This document shows, piece by piece, positions 44,678 through 54,193 of a stretch of 60,262 nucleotides of DNA. Location of the stretch: the NCBI GenBank assembly GCA_029565395.1, contig JAKQOG010000220.1, forward strand, positions 1 to 60,262, given 5' to 3'. Origin of the DNA: Candidatus Hydrogenedentota bacterium (GTDB taxonomy: Bacteria; Hydrogenedentota; Hydrogenedentia; Hydrogenedentales; CAILVY01). Both the position numbers and the translations under genes were made by a program. The stretch's first letter is position 1; each line of letters opens with the position of its first letter. The notes under the pieces were generated by a model, which saw nothing but the letters and a program-made list of their open reading frames with translations, made no database searches and had not been told where the DNA came from.

Positions 44678-45706
44678 ATGGGTTTACTCTCGTCGAAAAT
44701 CTCGCTTAAAAGCATGGTGCCGATGTGCCGGCAACTTGCCACGTCATATGATGCCGGTATCCCCATTCTGCGTGCGTTGTCGCTGGTGAAGGAAAGCGCC
44801 CAGGATAAAAATACCCGGGAGGTGATCCTCAACATCAGCACCCGCGTGCAAAACGGCTGGACCCTCGGCGATGCCGCGCGCGCGGAAAATAAAAAACTGC
44901 CGCTTTATTTCATTGAATTATTGGCGGCAGGAGAAAAGAGCGGAAGCCTGGCGGTCATGCTGCGGGATCTTGCGAATTATTTCGAAGATCAACTGGTCAT
45001 GCGCCGGCAAATTATCACCGCCGCGGTCTATCCGGTATTTCAACTCTCGGTAGCATGGTTTTTCGGTACCTTTGCCCTCCGCTTGGTTCGCTCCCTCGAT
45101 TTCACCGGGAAAAAAGTTTTTAGCCTTTCCACTTATTTCCATGAGTATATGATGTTTCAACTCAAGGCCATGATTGTGTTGGCAATGATCGGCGCAATCA
45201 TCGTGGTGCTCTCACGAATGGGCATATTCCAGTGGATCTGGGGCTGGTTCACCAACTTTGTCTGGCCTATTAAAAATGTTACGAGGAAATTCGCGCTGGC
45301 CCGCTTTTTCCGAAGCATGTCCCTGCTCATCGGCAGCGGCATGCATATCCGTCAGTGCATCGAAAACTCCGCGGCCATCACGGTTAATCCCTATATCCAA
45401 CGAGACCTTTTGAAAGCGGCCCCCCTGGTGGCCGATGGGGCCACGCTGGTCGACGCGTTTGCCTTCAGCCATTCCCTCACGCCCATGGCCAGGCAAATGC
45501 TGCATGTGGGCGAACAGAGCGGAAATCTTGAGCAGACCCTGTTGAAAGTGTCGGAATATCATCTGGCCGAAGCCAACACGGCGGTAAAAGTCGCCACACG
45601 CGCCATGAACGTGCTCTTGCTGATTGCCATTGGCGGTTTGGTAGGATATATTTACATCAGTTTTTGGACCACCTATTACGGAAGAATGCTGGACAGCATT
45701 GGATAA
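44678..45706 (+). CDS. Type II secretion / type IV pilus inner-membrane protein (GspF/PilC family)
   Basis: This 342-residue protein has two T2SSF domains: about 12-135 (CRQLATSYDAGIPILRAL, ELLAAGEKSGSLAVML) and about 205-330 (FFRSMSLLIGSGMHIRQCI, MLHVGEQSGNLEQTLLKVSEY). Three membrane segments are seen (near 120-140, 165-190 and 310-330). Shorter than canonical GspF (about 400). No ATPase, secretin or prepilin peptidase gene lies nearby, so it is separated from the rest of its machine. The pseudopilin at 58836-59867 could be a substrate. TAGGAA site upstream. Confidence 0.85.
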   Translation: MGLLSSKISLKSMVPMCRQLATSYDAGIPILRALSLVKESAQDKNTREVILNISTRVQNGWTLGDAARAENKKLPLYFIELLAAGEKSGSLAVMLRDLANYFEDQLVMRRQIITAAVYPVFQLSVAWFFGTFALRLVRSLDFTGKKVFSLSTYFHEYMMFQLKAMIVLAMIGAIIVVLSRMGIFQWIWGWFTNFVWPIKNVTRKFALARFFRSMSLLIGSGMHIRQCIENSAAITVNPYIQRDLLKAAPLVADGATLVDAFAFSHSLTPMARQMLHVGEQSGNLEQTLLKVSEYHLAEANTAVKVATRAMNVLLLIAIGGLVGYIYISFWTTYYGRMLDSIG

Positions 45707-45723
45707 AGGAAATTGTGGCCGCG

Positions 45724-46263
45724 ATGAATGAGCAGTATCAACACGAAGAACCGAGAGACCGCACAAAGATCATCTGGCTGACTGTAGGGGTGCTATTTAT
45801 AGCAATGGTGGTTGCTTTATGGATGTCGGGCCGCCCCAAATCGGAAACCTCCTGGGTGCGCGCAAAACATATCTTGATCACCTATGATAAAAACGACCCG
45901 GCGGATCGCGTGCGGGCCCTCGATCTCATCTCTTCCCTCCGGGAACGGCTCATCAAAGGCGAAAGCTTTTCGTCACTGGCAAAGGAATACTCCGACGATA
46001 CAAGCAGCCGTTCAAGAGGCGGTGTTCTTTCCGATCAGCCCCGGGGCGCCCTGGCTCCCGAATTCGAGCAATATGTCTGGAACGCCCCCCTCGGCCAGCT
46101 CAGCGACATCGTCTCCACCGATTTCGGGTTCCATTTGATTGTTGTCGTGGATCGCCACCTTTCAGAGGTGGACCAGCATGAAATCGATCTGGATAAACGC
46201 GCCCGGGAAGAAGCAGCCCGGCAAAGCCAAACCGCCTCTCCCGCTCCTGCCCCACAACCCTGA
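45724..46263 (+). CDS. Membrane-anchored parvulin-type peptidyl-prolyl isomerase
   Basis: The product has 179 residues from the ATG at 45724; an in-frame GTG at 45715 is an alternative. One N-terminal membrane helix (about 18-36, IIWLTVGVLFIAMVVALWM) is followed by a PpiC/rotamase domain (about 44-145): RAKHILITY, SFSSLAKEYSDD, GGVLSDQPRGALAPEFE, DIVSTDFGFHLIVV. The C-terminus is charged, then Ala/Pro-rich. Predicted to help fold exported proteins. It follows the T2SSF gene by 17 bases in the same direction, suggesting an operon. Confidence 0.88.
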   Translation: MNEQYQHEEPRDRTKIIWLTVGVLFIAMVVALWMSGRPKSETSWVRAKHILITYDKNDPADRVRALDLISSLRERLIKGESFSSLAKEYSDDTSSRSRGGVLSDQPRGALAPEFEQYVWNAPLGQLSDIVSTDFGFHLIVVVDRHLSEVDQHEIDLDKRAREEAARQSQTASPAPAPQP

Positions 46264-46578
46264 GCAGATTTTCGGGAGAAACAACTCACCCTTACGGTGT
46301 TTTCGAGTAGTATTTCTGTAGATTCTGGATGACCGAGGGAAAATTATCCCAATCCTGGAAGAAAATGGATATGAGCAATAAAATTATCGTTTCATACACA
46401 TCTGTTGCACCATGTGCTACCGGCATTTTCCCGCGCGAAATAGGTCTTACATGAGCCATGCGGCTTCCTTTCCAGCTTCGTTCGTGCTTCACCGTTTTCC
46501 CCGGCTATTCTAAATACATTATAATGCTTCCGTCCACCTGTTACACAAATAAACTAGAAAAAGATCAGGAGTCGTTCA
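46264..46578. other. Intergenic region before argS
   Basis: This gap of about 315 bases holds a -10-like TATAAT at 46520-46525 (no good -35 partner), about 55 bases before the argS start, and one small minus-strand frame (listed separately). No RNA fold, T-box or tRNA was recognised. Confidence 0.5.
46292..46459 (-). CDS. Possible small protein, 55 residues
   Basis: The ATG at 46459 has a GGAAAGGAAG site four bases upstream. The peptide has a basic start, a hydrophobic middle (TIILLLISIFF) and a polar end. It lies antisense to the argS leader. No family is recognised, and it could be a chance frame. Confidence 0.25.
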   Translation of the reverse strand: MAHVRPISRGKMPVAHGATDVYETIILLLISIFFQDWDNFPSVIQNLQKYYSKTP

Positions 46579-48276
46579 GTGAATCCGTTTAAGCCCTTGA
46601 TAGAACCCATGTTAACCGCTTTCCCCGGTTTGGAGGCTGGAGACATCTCCTTCACCACCCCCCCAAAATTGGATCTGGGCGATGTGGCCATTCCCATGTT
46701 CATCCCGGGCCGCAAACTCTCTAAAGCACCTCAAGTCCTGGCGGCGGAAGCGGCACAACAAACCATTTTTGGTAAACAAGTGCGGTCCGCAGCCGCGGCC
46801 GGCCCCTACCTGAATCTAAAACTGGACCGCGCTTTCTTCGCAAAAACTATTGTGGAAGCTATTCTCCAGGAAGGGGATGCTTTTGGCTCCAACCATACCG
46901 GACTGGGCAAACGGGCGTTGATCGAGCACACCAGCATCAACCCCAACGCCAGTCCCCATGTAGGCCGCGCGCGTTGCGCGATGATCGGCGACAGCATCTC
47001 CCGCTTGTTCCGTTTCGAGGATTATCACGTCGAGGTGCACTACTACGTCAACGACATGGGCCGGCAAATCGGGCTGCTCGTGCTCATCGCGGATGAATTG
47101 GAGGGCATGACCTTTGATCAGGTCCTCGACGCCTATGTCCGTGCCAACGCCCGTGCGGAACAAGACCCCGAATTCGCCGCGCAAGGCTATGAACTGCTCG
47201 CAAAAATGGAAGAAGGCGATCCGGATGCTCAGAAAAAATTCGGGGCGGTCGTCGATTTGTGCCTCCAGGGGCAATTAGCCGTCCTGGCCCGCATCGGCGC
47301 ACATTATGACGTGTTTGATCACGAATCCAAATATGTAAAAGATCCCCGGCTGGACCATGTACTCGAAGCCCTGCGCGAAAAAGAGGCGGTCTTTGTGGAT
47401 GAAGAACAACGGCTCGTGGTGGATTTGGCCAAGCTGGGCCATGCACAGGAGGAAGGCCGCTATTTCGTGCTCATGCGCGCCAACGGAAGTTCCATGTACG
47501 GCTACCGCGACTTGGCCTATACCATGGACAAGGAAGCCATCCACGCCGATATTAATCTCATCGCGCTCGGTGAAGATCATAAACTGTATTTCCAACAACT
47601 CGCCATGATCCTGGAAGCAGCAGGCCACAAAGTTCCGGAACCCATCTACTACTCCTACATCCTGCTCAAGGATGGGAAAATGTCCACCCGGCAGGGCAAC
47701 GTAGTGCTGTTGACGGATTTCCTGGACGAAGCGATTCGGCGCGCGGCCGAACGTGTCGCGGAACAATGCAACGATCTTACTCCGGAAGAACAGCGGGTGA
47801 TCGCGGAGCGGGTGGCCATTGCGGCGGTGCGGTTTGCCGTGCTGCGCGTCGGATCAAACAAAAATGTCAGCTTCGACATGGACGCCGCCTTGTCCTTTGA
47901 GGGCGACACCGGCCCCTACATCCAATATTCCTGTGCCCGCATCAATTCCATCCTGCGCAAATATGGACAGCCGTTGCCGATGGCCCCCAGGCAGAATTTC
48001 CCCATTGAGACGGACGCGGAGTGGGCGCTGCTCACTAAATTGGCCGCTTTTCCCGATGTAGTTTCCGGCGCACTGCGGCAACGCACCTGCGCCCCCATCG
48101 CGGTATATGTCCTTGAAGTATCGCGAAGCTTCACATCGTTCTATCACGATTGCCCCGTGCTCACCGCAGGCCGTCCTGAATTAGTCGAATCGCGCCTGCT
48201 AACCTGCCAGGCCGCCCTGCAAACCCTTAAAAATGCCCTTTACCTCCTCGGTATCGAAGTCCCGGAAAGAATGTGA
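46579..48276 (+). CDS. argS: Arginyl-tRNA synthetase
   Basis: This 565-residue class I synthetase charges tRNA-Arg. GTG start with AGGAG nine bases upstream. N-terminal Arg-tRNA domain (about 1-90), catalytic core with the HIGH-like motif in SINPNASPHVGRAR (about 117-130), YYVNDMGRQIG, the KMSKS-like DGKMSTRQGN, and a C-terminal DALR anticodon-binding domain (QYSCARINSILRK, then SFTSFYHDCPVL). Length matches the family. Confidence 0.97.
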   Translation: MNPFKPLIEPMLTAFPGLEAGDISFTTPPKLDLGDVAIPMFIPGRKLSKAPQVLAAEAAQQTIFGKQVRSAAAAGPYLNLKLDRAFFAKTIVEAILQEGDAFGSNHTGLGKRALIEHTSINPNASPHVGRARCAMIGDSISRLFRFEDYHVEVHYYVNDMGRQIGLLVLIADELEGMTFDQVLDAYVRANARAEQDPEFAAQGYELLAKMEEGDPDAQKKFGAVVDLCLQGQLAVLARIGAHYDVFDHESKYVKDPRLDHVLEALREKEAVFVDEEQRLVVDLAKLGHAQEEGRYFVLMRANGSSMYGYRDLAYTMDKEAIHADINLIALGEDHKLYFQQLAMILEAAGHKVPEPIYYSYILLKDGKMSTRQGNVVLLTDFLDEAIRRAAERVAEQCNDLTPEEQRVIAERVAIAAVRFAVLRVGSNKNVSFDMDAALSFEGDTGPYIQYSCARINSILRKYGQPLPMAPRQNFPIETDAEWALLTKLAAFPDVVSGALRQRTCAPIAVYVLEVSRSFTSFYHDCPVLTAGRPELVESRLLTCQAALQTLKNALYLLGIEVPERM

Positions 48277-49437
48277 TTATGGCGGGGTGATTTTTCCTAG
48301 GACGACGGGATGCTCGGCGCCGGTGGCCTGAGGAACGTTGGCTGGGGTGCCGAAGATAGTTTCATTGCCGAGAATGGCGAAGGCGATGGCCTCGCGCGCG
48401 CCGTCGGGAATGCCATATTGATCGCTCCGGAAAAGCTGAATATCCGGCAGGCCTTTTCGCAGCAGGGAGAGCAGCGTCTTGTTCTTGGCGCCGCCGCCGC
48501 CCACGATGATTTGCGTGCAATCGTGGTAGGGCTCGATAAAACGTTTATAGGCGGTTACGATGCTCGCGGCCACCGCCCCGGTCACCGTAGCGATAATATC
48601 TTCGTACGCGTGTTCCTTGCGGCTGGCCAAGGCATCGCGCAGATAGACCTCCGCGCCGAATTCCTCCCGCCCTGTGCTCTTCGGCGGCTGCTTGCTGAAA
48701 TACTTATGGCTCAACAGGTAGTCCATGAATTCGTCGATGATGAGGCCTTTGTGCGCTGCCGCGCCGTCCTTGTCCATCTGTTCCTCGCCCTTGGTGAGAA
48801 TGCGGACCGCCCCGTCGATGGCGATATTGCCGGGGCCGGTATCAAACGCAATAATGTCCTCGAAATTGGGGGTAACCACCGTGAAATTGGCTATCCCGCC
48901 TATATTCAAACAGGTCACCTTGTGTTCCAGTTTATGGAATAACAGCCAATCGGCGTAGGGCACCAGCGGCGCGCCTTGCCCCCCAGCCGCCATGTCCCGT
49001 TGCCGGAAATCCGAAACCACCGGCAGTTTGGTGCGCTCTGCAATGATGGCCGACTCGCCAATCTGGAGCGTGCCCGCCTTGTCATTCGCCCGCGGCGGCA
49101 CATGGATCACCGTCTGGCCATGCGAGGCAATGAAATCAATGATTATCTTCTGCTCTTCGGCAATGCCCATCATCGCCAAGGCGGCTTCCGCAAAGCGTTC
49201 GCCCAACTCAAAATTCAGCAGGCATGCCTCCCGGATCGACATGTGCTCGTCCAAAAGGCGCGTTCGTAAGACGTCCGGATACGGGAAGTTCTTGTAGGCC
49301 ACCTGTTTAATGACAATTTCCTGCCCCGTCCCCTTTATCCGGACCAAGGCGGCATCGATCCCATCACACGAGGACCCAGACATCATCCCCAACACAAACC
49401 GGGCCTGTTTTTTTCGCAAATACTCTATATCAAGCAT
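48277..49437 (-). CDS. anmK: Anhydro-N-acetylmuramic acid kinase
   Basis: This 386-residue ASKHA-fold kinase phosphorylates and opens 1,6-anhydro-MurNAc to MurNAc-6-P in cell-wall recycling. Signatures are GMMSGSSCDGIDAALV (about 17-32), IASHGQTVIHVPP, TCLNIGGIAN, DTGPGNIAIDG and IIVGGGGAKN. Its stop codon directly abuts the argS stop (48276/48277), with no spacer. AGGAAGG site upstream. Confidence 0.95.
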   Translation of the reverse strand: MLDIEYLRKKQARFVLGMMSGSSCDGIDAALVRIKGTGQEIVIKQVAYKNFPYPDVLRTRLLDEHMSIREACLLNFELGERFAEAALAMMGIAEEQKIIIDFIASHGQTVIHVPPRANDKAGTLQIGESAIIAERTKLPVVSDFRQRDMAAGGQGAPLVPYADWLLFHKLEHKVTCLNIGGIANFTVVTPNFEDIIAFDTGPGNIAIDGAVRILTKGEEQMDKDGAAAHKGLIIDEFMDYLLSHKYFSKQPPKSTGREEFGAEVYLRDALASRKEHAYEDIIATVTGAVAASIVTAYKRFIEPYHDCTQIIVGGGGAKNKTLLSLLRKGLPDIQLFRSDQYGIPDGAREAIAFAILGNETIFGTPANVPQATGAEHPVVLGKITPP

Positions 49438-49454
49438 AGTCCTTCCTAACTTTC

Positions 49455-49637
49455 CTAATCCACATCTGTCCCTACCAGCATACTCCGAAGATAAGCTTCA
49501 ACGCAATCAAAATCAAATTTTTCGGTATCAGCGATTTTCTCAATATGCCCCAATCCGGATTCCATTTCGCCACAGCCAAGCCCTTTTCCTGATTCTCTTG
49601 TATAAAATGTGCTGTTTGTCCAAAAAGATGGTATCAT
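49455..49637 (-). CDS. Possible small protein upstream of anmK, 60 residues
   Basis: The frame from the ATG at 49637 ends 17 bases before anmK, in the same direction. The sequence after residue 14 is balanced and acidic with a plausible helix (FDFDCVEAYLRSML), unlike repeat or shadow frames. The ribosome site is weak and its 5' end approaches the dprA promoter region. No family recognised. Confidence 0.35.
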   Translation of the reverse strand: MIPSFWTNSTFYTRESGKGLGCGEMESGLGHIEKIADTEKFDFDCVEAYLRSMLVGTDVD

Positions 49638-49699
49638 GCCCTGCGGTACGGGCAAGGCAAATATTGTCTTGCATTTCGCCGGAAAAAGGGTGAGGTGAA

Positions 49700-50626
49700 A
49701 TGGACCGGTATACCCCTGCGGATATATTGGCATTAAAGCTGGTTCCCGGTGCGGGCAATGTCTCGCTCCGGCTTATACTCACCTGTCTTCGACAGCAAAA
49801 ATCGCGTCTTAGATCCTTGCTGGGAAAACCGCTCCCGGAACTCCTGCCCCTGTTTCCCTGCGGTCAAGAGCGGCTGGCGGAACTCATTCACGCGTGTGAT
49901 GCGCGTATGCGAAAAAGGGCCGTTTCGCTTCTTCAAACGCTGGAAAAACACGCTATCATCCCTATTCTCTCCGGAACACCTGCCTATCCTGCCGCCCTGG
50001 AGACCCATCTCGGCAAAAATGCCCCCCTTTTGTTTTTCGCCAAAGGAAACCTCGCTTTGTTGTATCAGGAGGCCATCGGGATTGTGGGCACGCGCATGCC
50101 GTCTCAAAAAGGAACCCGCATTACACAGGAATGCGCCCGGATGTTCGCCGAACACGGCATACCCATCGTTAGCGGTGGCGCACGGGGCGTGGATACCTTC
50201 GCCCATGAAGCCGCTCTGGAGGCGGGGGGAGACACACTAATCGTATTGCCGCAAGGTATCCTTACCTATTCTCCGTCATCCCGCTATACAGCCGCCTTGT
50301 CAGACGGAAAATTGCTCTTGATCAGCGAATTTTCCCCCGATGCCGAATGGCAAACCCATGCCGCGGTCACCCGCAATGCCACCATCAGCGCTCTGGCCCG
50401 CATGATTCTTGTCATCGAACCCCATTCCGTTAACGGAAGCCTCCGTACCGCCCGCCATGCCCTGGAACAAGGCAAATCCGTCTTTTATCATGGCCTTGGA
50501 ACGGCGGCTCAACCGCTTGCACGGCACCCCAATACTGTTCCCCTGAGCCCCGTCAATTCTCAAATACTCCTCTCCACATTCCACCAGCCTGGCGCCTCCT
50601 TTCCGAATCAAAGCTGTCTGTTTTAA
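49700..50626 (+). CDS. dprA: DNA-processing protein A (DprA/Smf)
   Basis: The product has 308 residues; GAGGTG site upstream. Rossmann-like DprA domain with GIVGTRMPSQKGTRI (about 128-142), IVSGGARGVDTFAHEAAL, LPQGI, LISEFSPD, and the RNATISALARMILVIE segment. DprA loads RecA on incoming single-stranded DNA in transformation. The usual C-terminal winged-helix domain is absent, as in several short DprA proteins. An N-terminal SAM-like region is present. Confidence 0.92.
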   Translation: MDRYTPADILALKLVPGAGNVSLRLILTCLRQQKSRLRSLLGKPLPELLPLFPCGQERLAELIHACDARMRKRAVSLLQTLEKHAIIPILSGTPAYPAALETHLGKNAPLLFFAKGNLALLYQEAIGIVGTRMPSQKGTRITQECARMFAEHGIPIVSGGARGVDTFAHEAALEAGGDTLIVLPQGILTYSPSSRYTAALSDGKLLLISEFSPDAEWQTHAAVTRNATISALARMILVIEPHSVNGSLRTARHALEQGKSVFYHGLGTAAQPLARHPNTVPLSPVNSQILLSTFHQPGASFPNQSCLF

Positions 50627-50647
50627 TTAATCGCTTTTAACCGGGCC

Positions 50648-53509
50648 TTACGCCTGCTTCTTGGGCAGCCGGATTACAAACCGCGTATGCGGGCTGTCGG
50701 AATCCACCGCGATTTCTCCGCCATGCGCTTCAATGATTCCCTTGGAAATGCTCAATCCCAGTCCCAGCCCCTTTTGATCGGATTTGGTCGTATAGAAAGG
50801 AATGAACATCTTCTCATGAATCTCCCATGAAAGACCTTGACCGCTGTCTGTGATGGCCAGGTTCACATGCGAAACGTTATCCTGCACTTCCAAATGCACC
50901 CACTTTTCCGGAAGCTTTTCCACCACGTCAAACGCATTGTTCAGCAGATTCAACAACACTTGGCCAATCTGCGCGGCCCGGCATTCAATCACAACCTCCG
51001 GAAGCGGTTGCGGCAAGCGCAAATCCACTCCATGCAACTTAAACCGCTCCTGGCATAGCTCAACCGTGTCGATGATAATATCGTGGACTGAAGCCTCCGC
51101 AAAGGGATCCCCCGACGCATCCCGGGAAAGACTGCGCAAGCCCCGGATTATTCGCTGAATACGCGTCGCATGCCGTTGTACCATTTGCGTCACGGTGTGG
51201 ATTTTATCCTTATATTTCACCGGATCTTCGATCAAAACATCCAGTTGTTCCGCCCCGGCCGCCATTACCGCCAAAGGATTATTAATCTCATGGGCTATGC
51301 CGCTCGCCATTGTGCCCAGCGCCGACAACCGCGCGCTGTTCAGCATACGCATCTGCTGCTCGGCCAGCAGCCGTTCCGCACGCACCCGCGGCGTTATATC
51401 ATTACCCACGCACAACGTTTCCCGCACTTCCCCATGCTCGCCATAAATGGGCTTGTTCGTCCATGTAATCCATACCCGCTCCCCGTTGCGCCGCATGTTT
51501 TCATTTTCATGGTTGGCGTACCGATCCGGATGCACCGTAATGTCCCGGATCATGTCTTCCATATCCCGGCCGTTCGTATCGGTTTTCGGCACAATCGTTC
51601 CTACCACGTTCTTGCCCAACACCTCCTGCTCTTCGTATCCGAAAAATCGCTGCGCAAATTCATTAAGAAACGTGATTCTGCCCTCGCAATCCATCCTCAG
51701 AATAATGCTGTTTGCACTCTGCACCAACTCCCGGTATTTGGCTTCGCTTTCACGCAGCGCTGCATTGGCCCGTTCAATCTCCGCCGTGCGCACCTTGACC
51801 CGATCCTCGAGTTCCGCATTAAATCGTTCCAATTCCTCCGCATGCTGTTTTCGCGCGGTACAATCCCGGAATATCCCCATCAAACAAAACCTGTCCCGAT
51901 AGTTCAGCGGAAGCGCCGTGATATCTGCATAAAAAACTGTTCCATCGCTGCGCAAACAAGGAATATCCGCGGCCATCCGCTGTGCGCCGCCCGCCAATGC
52001 CCTGAAATGCGCCATCACAAAGGAAAACTGATCTCTTGGATGAAGATCGCCTATAGTCATGGACAATAGGGCCGATTCGGAATAGCCGAACATGGAACAA
52101 AACACATCGTTTGCCCGCAAAAAAGATCCCGTGTCTATTTCCGCTATGGCCAGCCCATCCACCAGGCTGTCATAAATGGCCTGCAACTCGGCCCTGGATT
52201 CCCGCAATTCCACCTCCACGCGGCGGTATTGGGTCAGATCCGTAAACGATGCCATGATGCCGCGCAGTTTTCCATCAGGGCTTTTTATCACACTTGCCGA
52301 AAGGTGGATATCGCGAAACGAGCCGTCTTTCGTCCGGGCTATCAAGTCGCCAGTCCACGTCCCATGCAAAAGCACCCGTTCTAATGCGGTTTGTGCCGCG
52401 CGTTCATCCTGCCAAAATTCCGTTGCAGGACGCCCCAATACTTCGGATGGCTCGGAATATCCCCATAACGTCAGAAACGCCGGATTCACGTCCATCAGCC
52501 GGCCCTGTGTATCGCCAAAGGCCAGCGCCGTCACCGACATGTCAATGGCCAGACTCTTGGTAAATAACGCCTCCTCAGCCCGCCGCATCGCCGTAAGGTC
52601 AACGCCCACTATCTGCTCCGCCAGTTGCCCCTCATAATTGATCATCCGGATGTACTGCATGGAAGGAAATTCTTCCCCATTTTCCCGCCGCAGCGTCACT
52701 TCATAACTGGAAGGCACGTCTTCGCTTCCTTCAAACCGCGCCTTCATATACTCCCGGAGCCGGTCGTGTTCACAGGGCGCTATATATTCATACGGATCGC
52801 AACCGATCAGGGCAGACGCATTGGGAAGACCCAGTGTAGCGGCCGCCGCTGGATTGGCAAACACCACCCGTCCCTCCTGAACAATAATTACGGCATGCGG
52901 AAAACTCTCCACCAGCGTCCGGTATTTCTCCTCGCTTTCCCCAAGTGCGCTTTGCGCCCGCCTCCGGTAATCCGCTTCCGCCAACAGCGCCTGATGCTTC
53001 TGTTCCGTACGCGCATTCGCCCGGTCCGCCTCAAAAATCGAAAGATAGAGCCCGCTCAGCAATAATGCCAGACCAATGACAAATGACCCCTCTTCCAGAA
53101 ATCCCTCCAGATAATCAATGCGTACCAGCATCTGGGCAACAACAGGCACATGAAAATGGACAATCAGGCTTATCCCCTGTGACAGCGCAAGAAGACTCGC
53201 GCCCGCCATTAACAACCGCGACACGGACCTGAGAGCGCGCAGATGCCCAATCACATACACCGTTCCAGCGCCCCAGACCAGCAGGGCCATCAACGTCAAC
53301 GAACCCGTAACCCCATAGGGAACCCCAAAAAGCATGAATAGAATCCGGCCGCCAAGCTCCAGAAAACTGGCGGTCAAAACGGTGATCAGGAGTATCCCCC
53401 CCAACCGCCGATAGTGTTTCCTCCTTCCGGGCGGCAAATGATCCTGATCCCTTGACGATGCTCTATTCAAGGGATTATCAGAACTGCCCGCATTCCGAAT
53501 TTCGCCCAT
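50648..53509 (-). CDS. Multi-PAS sensor histidine kinase (orphan)
   Basis: The product has 953 residues from the ATG at 53509, chosen for GGGGAG ten bases upstream; the frame extends 25 codons more. N-terminal membrane region with about five helices (GGILLITVLTASFLELGGRI to FVIGLALLLSGLYLSIF, about 35-190). Four PAS domains follow (starting near EEKYRTLVESFP, TKSLAIDMSVTAL, ELQAIYDSLVDGLAI and EAKYRELVQSANS), with a coiled linker before the fourth (EELERFNAELEDRVKVRT). HisKA: LGTMASGIAHEINNPLAVM (phospho-His). HATPase_c: LNLLNNAFDV, SGQGL, KGLGLGLSISKGIIEAHGG. NtrB-like transmitter. No response regulator is adjacent. Confidence 0.92.
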   Translation of the reverse strand: MGEIRNAGSSDNPLNRASSRDQDHLPPGRRKHYRRLGGILLITVLTASFLELGGRILFMLFGVPYGVTGSLTLMALLVWGAGTVYVIGHLRALRSVSRLLMAGASLLALSQGISLIVHFHVPVVAQMLVRIDYLEGFLEEGSFVIGLALLLSGLYLSIFEADRANARTEQKHQALLAEADYRRRAQSALGESEEKYRTLVESFPHAVIIVQEGRVVFANPAAAATLGLPNASALIGCDPYEYIAPCEHDRLREYMKARFEGSEDVPSSYEVTLRRENGEEFPSMQYIRMINYEGQLAEQIVGVDLTAMRRAEEALFTKSLAIDMSVTALAFGDTQGRLMDVNPAFLTLWGYSEPSEVLGRPATEFWQDERAAQTALERVLLHGTWTGDLIARTKDGSFRDIHLSASVIKSPDGKLRGIMASFTDLTQYRRVEVELRESRAELQAIYDSLVDGLAIAEIDTGSFLRANDVFCSMFGYSESALLSMTIGDLHPRDQFSFVMAHFRALAGGAQRMAADIPCLRSDGTVFYADITALPLNYRDRFCLMGIFRDCTARKQHAEELERFNAELEDRVKVRTAEIERANAALRESEAKYRELVQSANSIILRMDCEGRITFLNEFAQRFFGYEEQEVLGKNVVGTIVPKTDTNGRDMEDMIRDITVHPDRYANHENENMRRNGERVWITWTNKPIYGEHGEVRETLCVGNDITPRVRAERLLAEQQMRMLNSARLSALGTMASGIAHEINNPLAVMAAGAEQLDVLIEDPVKYKDKIHTVTQMVQRHATRIQRIIRGLRSLSRDASGDPFAEASVHDIIIDTVELCQERFKLHGVDLRLPQPLPEVVIECRAAQIGQVLLNLLNNAFDVVEKLPEKWVHLEVQDNVSHVNLAITDSGQGLSWEIHEKMFIPFYTTKSDQKGLGLGLSISKGIIEAHGGEIAVDSDSPHTRFVIRLPKKQA

Positions 53510-53655
53510 TCGCTCGTACTCCCCAGCACAAAACAGTATGGCCATAACATGAATACGTCTGATGTATGGGAAGAATTCTAACAAAAGCCTTTAAGAGATC
53601 CCAGCACTTTTTTCACCCTCTTCCAATGGGATGCCCCCGCTGAAGGGCCGGCAGG

Positions 53656-53684
53656 TTGCCTCGTTGAATCTGCTATGCTAGAAT
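53656..53684 (+). promoter_or_regulatory. Sigma-70 promoter for the lipoprotein gene
   Basis: TTGCCT (53656-53661) and TAGAAT (53679-53684) are separated by 17 bases and lie 27 bases before the ATG, which has a CTGGAGG site. Confidence 0.5.
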
Positions 53685-53710
53685 CCCTATAGTTTCCCTG
53701 GAGGTTAATT

Positions 53711-54181
53711 ATGTTCGTTCGGAATGCCATAATCGCAGTGGTTTGTATGACAGCCCTGTTCGGCTGTGCGCGAACCCTGCATAACACCACCGGATTCGCC
53801 TTGGAAAATTCCATTACCGTGGATGCCCCCTTCAAAGACACATGGCAAATCGTCAAAGGAGTCCTGCGCGCTCAAGATCTCGACCTGTACACAAGAGACA
53901 AACGCGGCACCTTCGTCGCTTACAGCACAGCCTGGAAACATTTCAGCTTCCTCCAGCGGCATCGGACAAAATACACCATTGAACTTGCCCCAGTGAACGA
54001 GGAAGAAACCCGTGTTTATATTGAGACTATTCGCCAGGTTTACGGCGTAACCCTGTTGACCTACCCCGGCTGGCATGACCGAAAAGCCAAAAACAATGCC
54101 GAAGCCGTTAAAATCCTCAAGGCGGTCGAAGAAAAAGCCGCTGGACGCCTCAGACCCGTGAACGGCGGGAATCCCACCTGA
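53711..54181 (+). CDS. Small putative lipoprotein
   Basis: This 156-residue protein has a lipoprotein signal peptide, lipobox LFGC (Cys 20). The mature part has a short alpha/beta pattern (ITVDAPFKDTWQIVKGVL, FVAYSTAWKHFSF, TRVYIETIRQVYG) reminiscent of DUF3568/START-like small domains. The match is loose. Convergent with the sulfatase-fold gene, 12 bases apart. Function unknown. Confidence 0.7.
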   Translation: MFVRNAIIAVVCMTALFGCARTLHNTTGFALENSITVDAPFKDTWQIVKGVLRAQDLDLYTRDKRGTFVAYSTAWKHFSFLQRHRTKYTIELAPVNEEETRVYIETIRQVYGVTLLTYPGWHDRKAKNNAEAVKILKAVEEKAAGRLRPVNGGNPT

Positions 54182-54193
54182 TTCCCAATCGGA

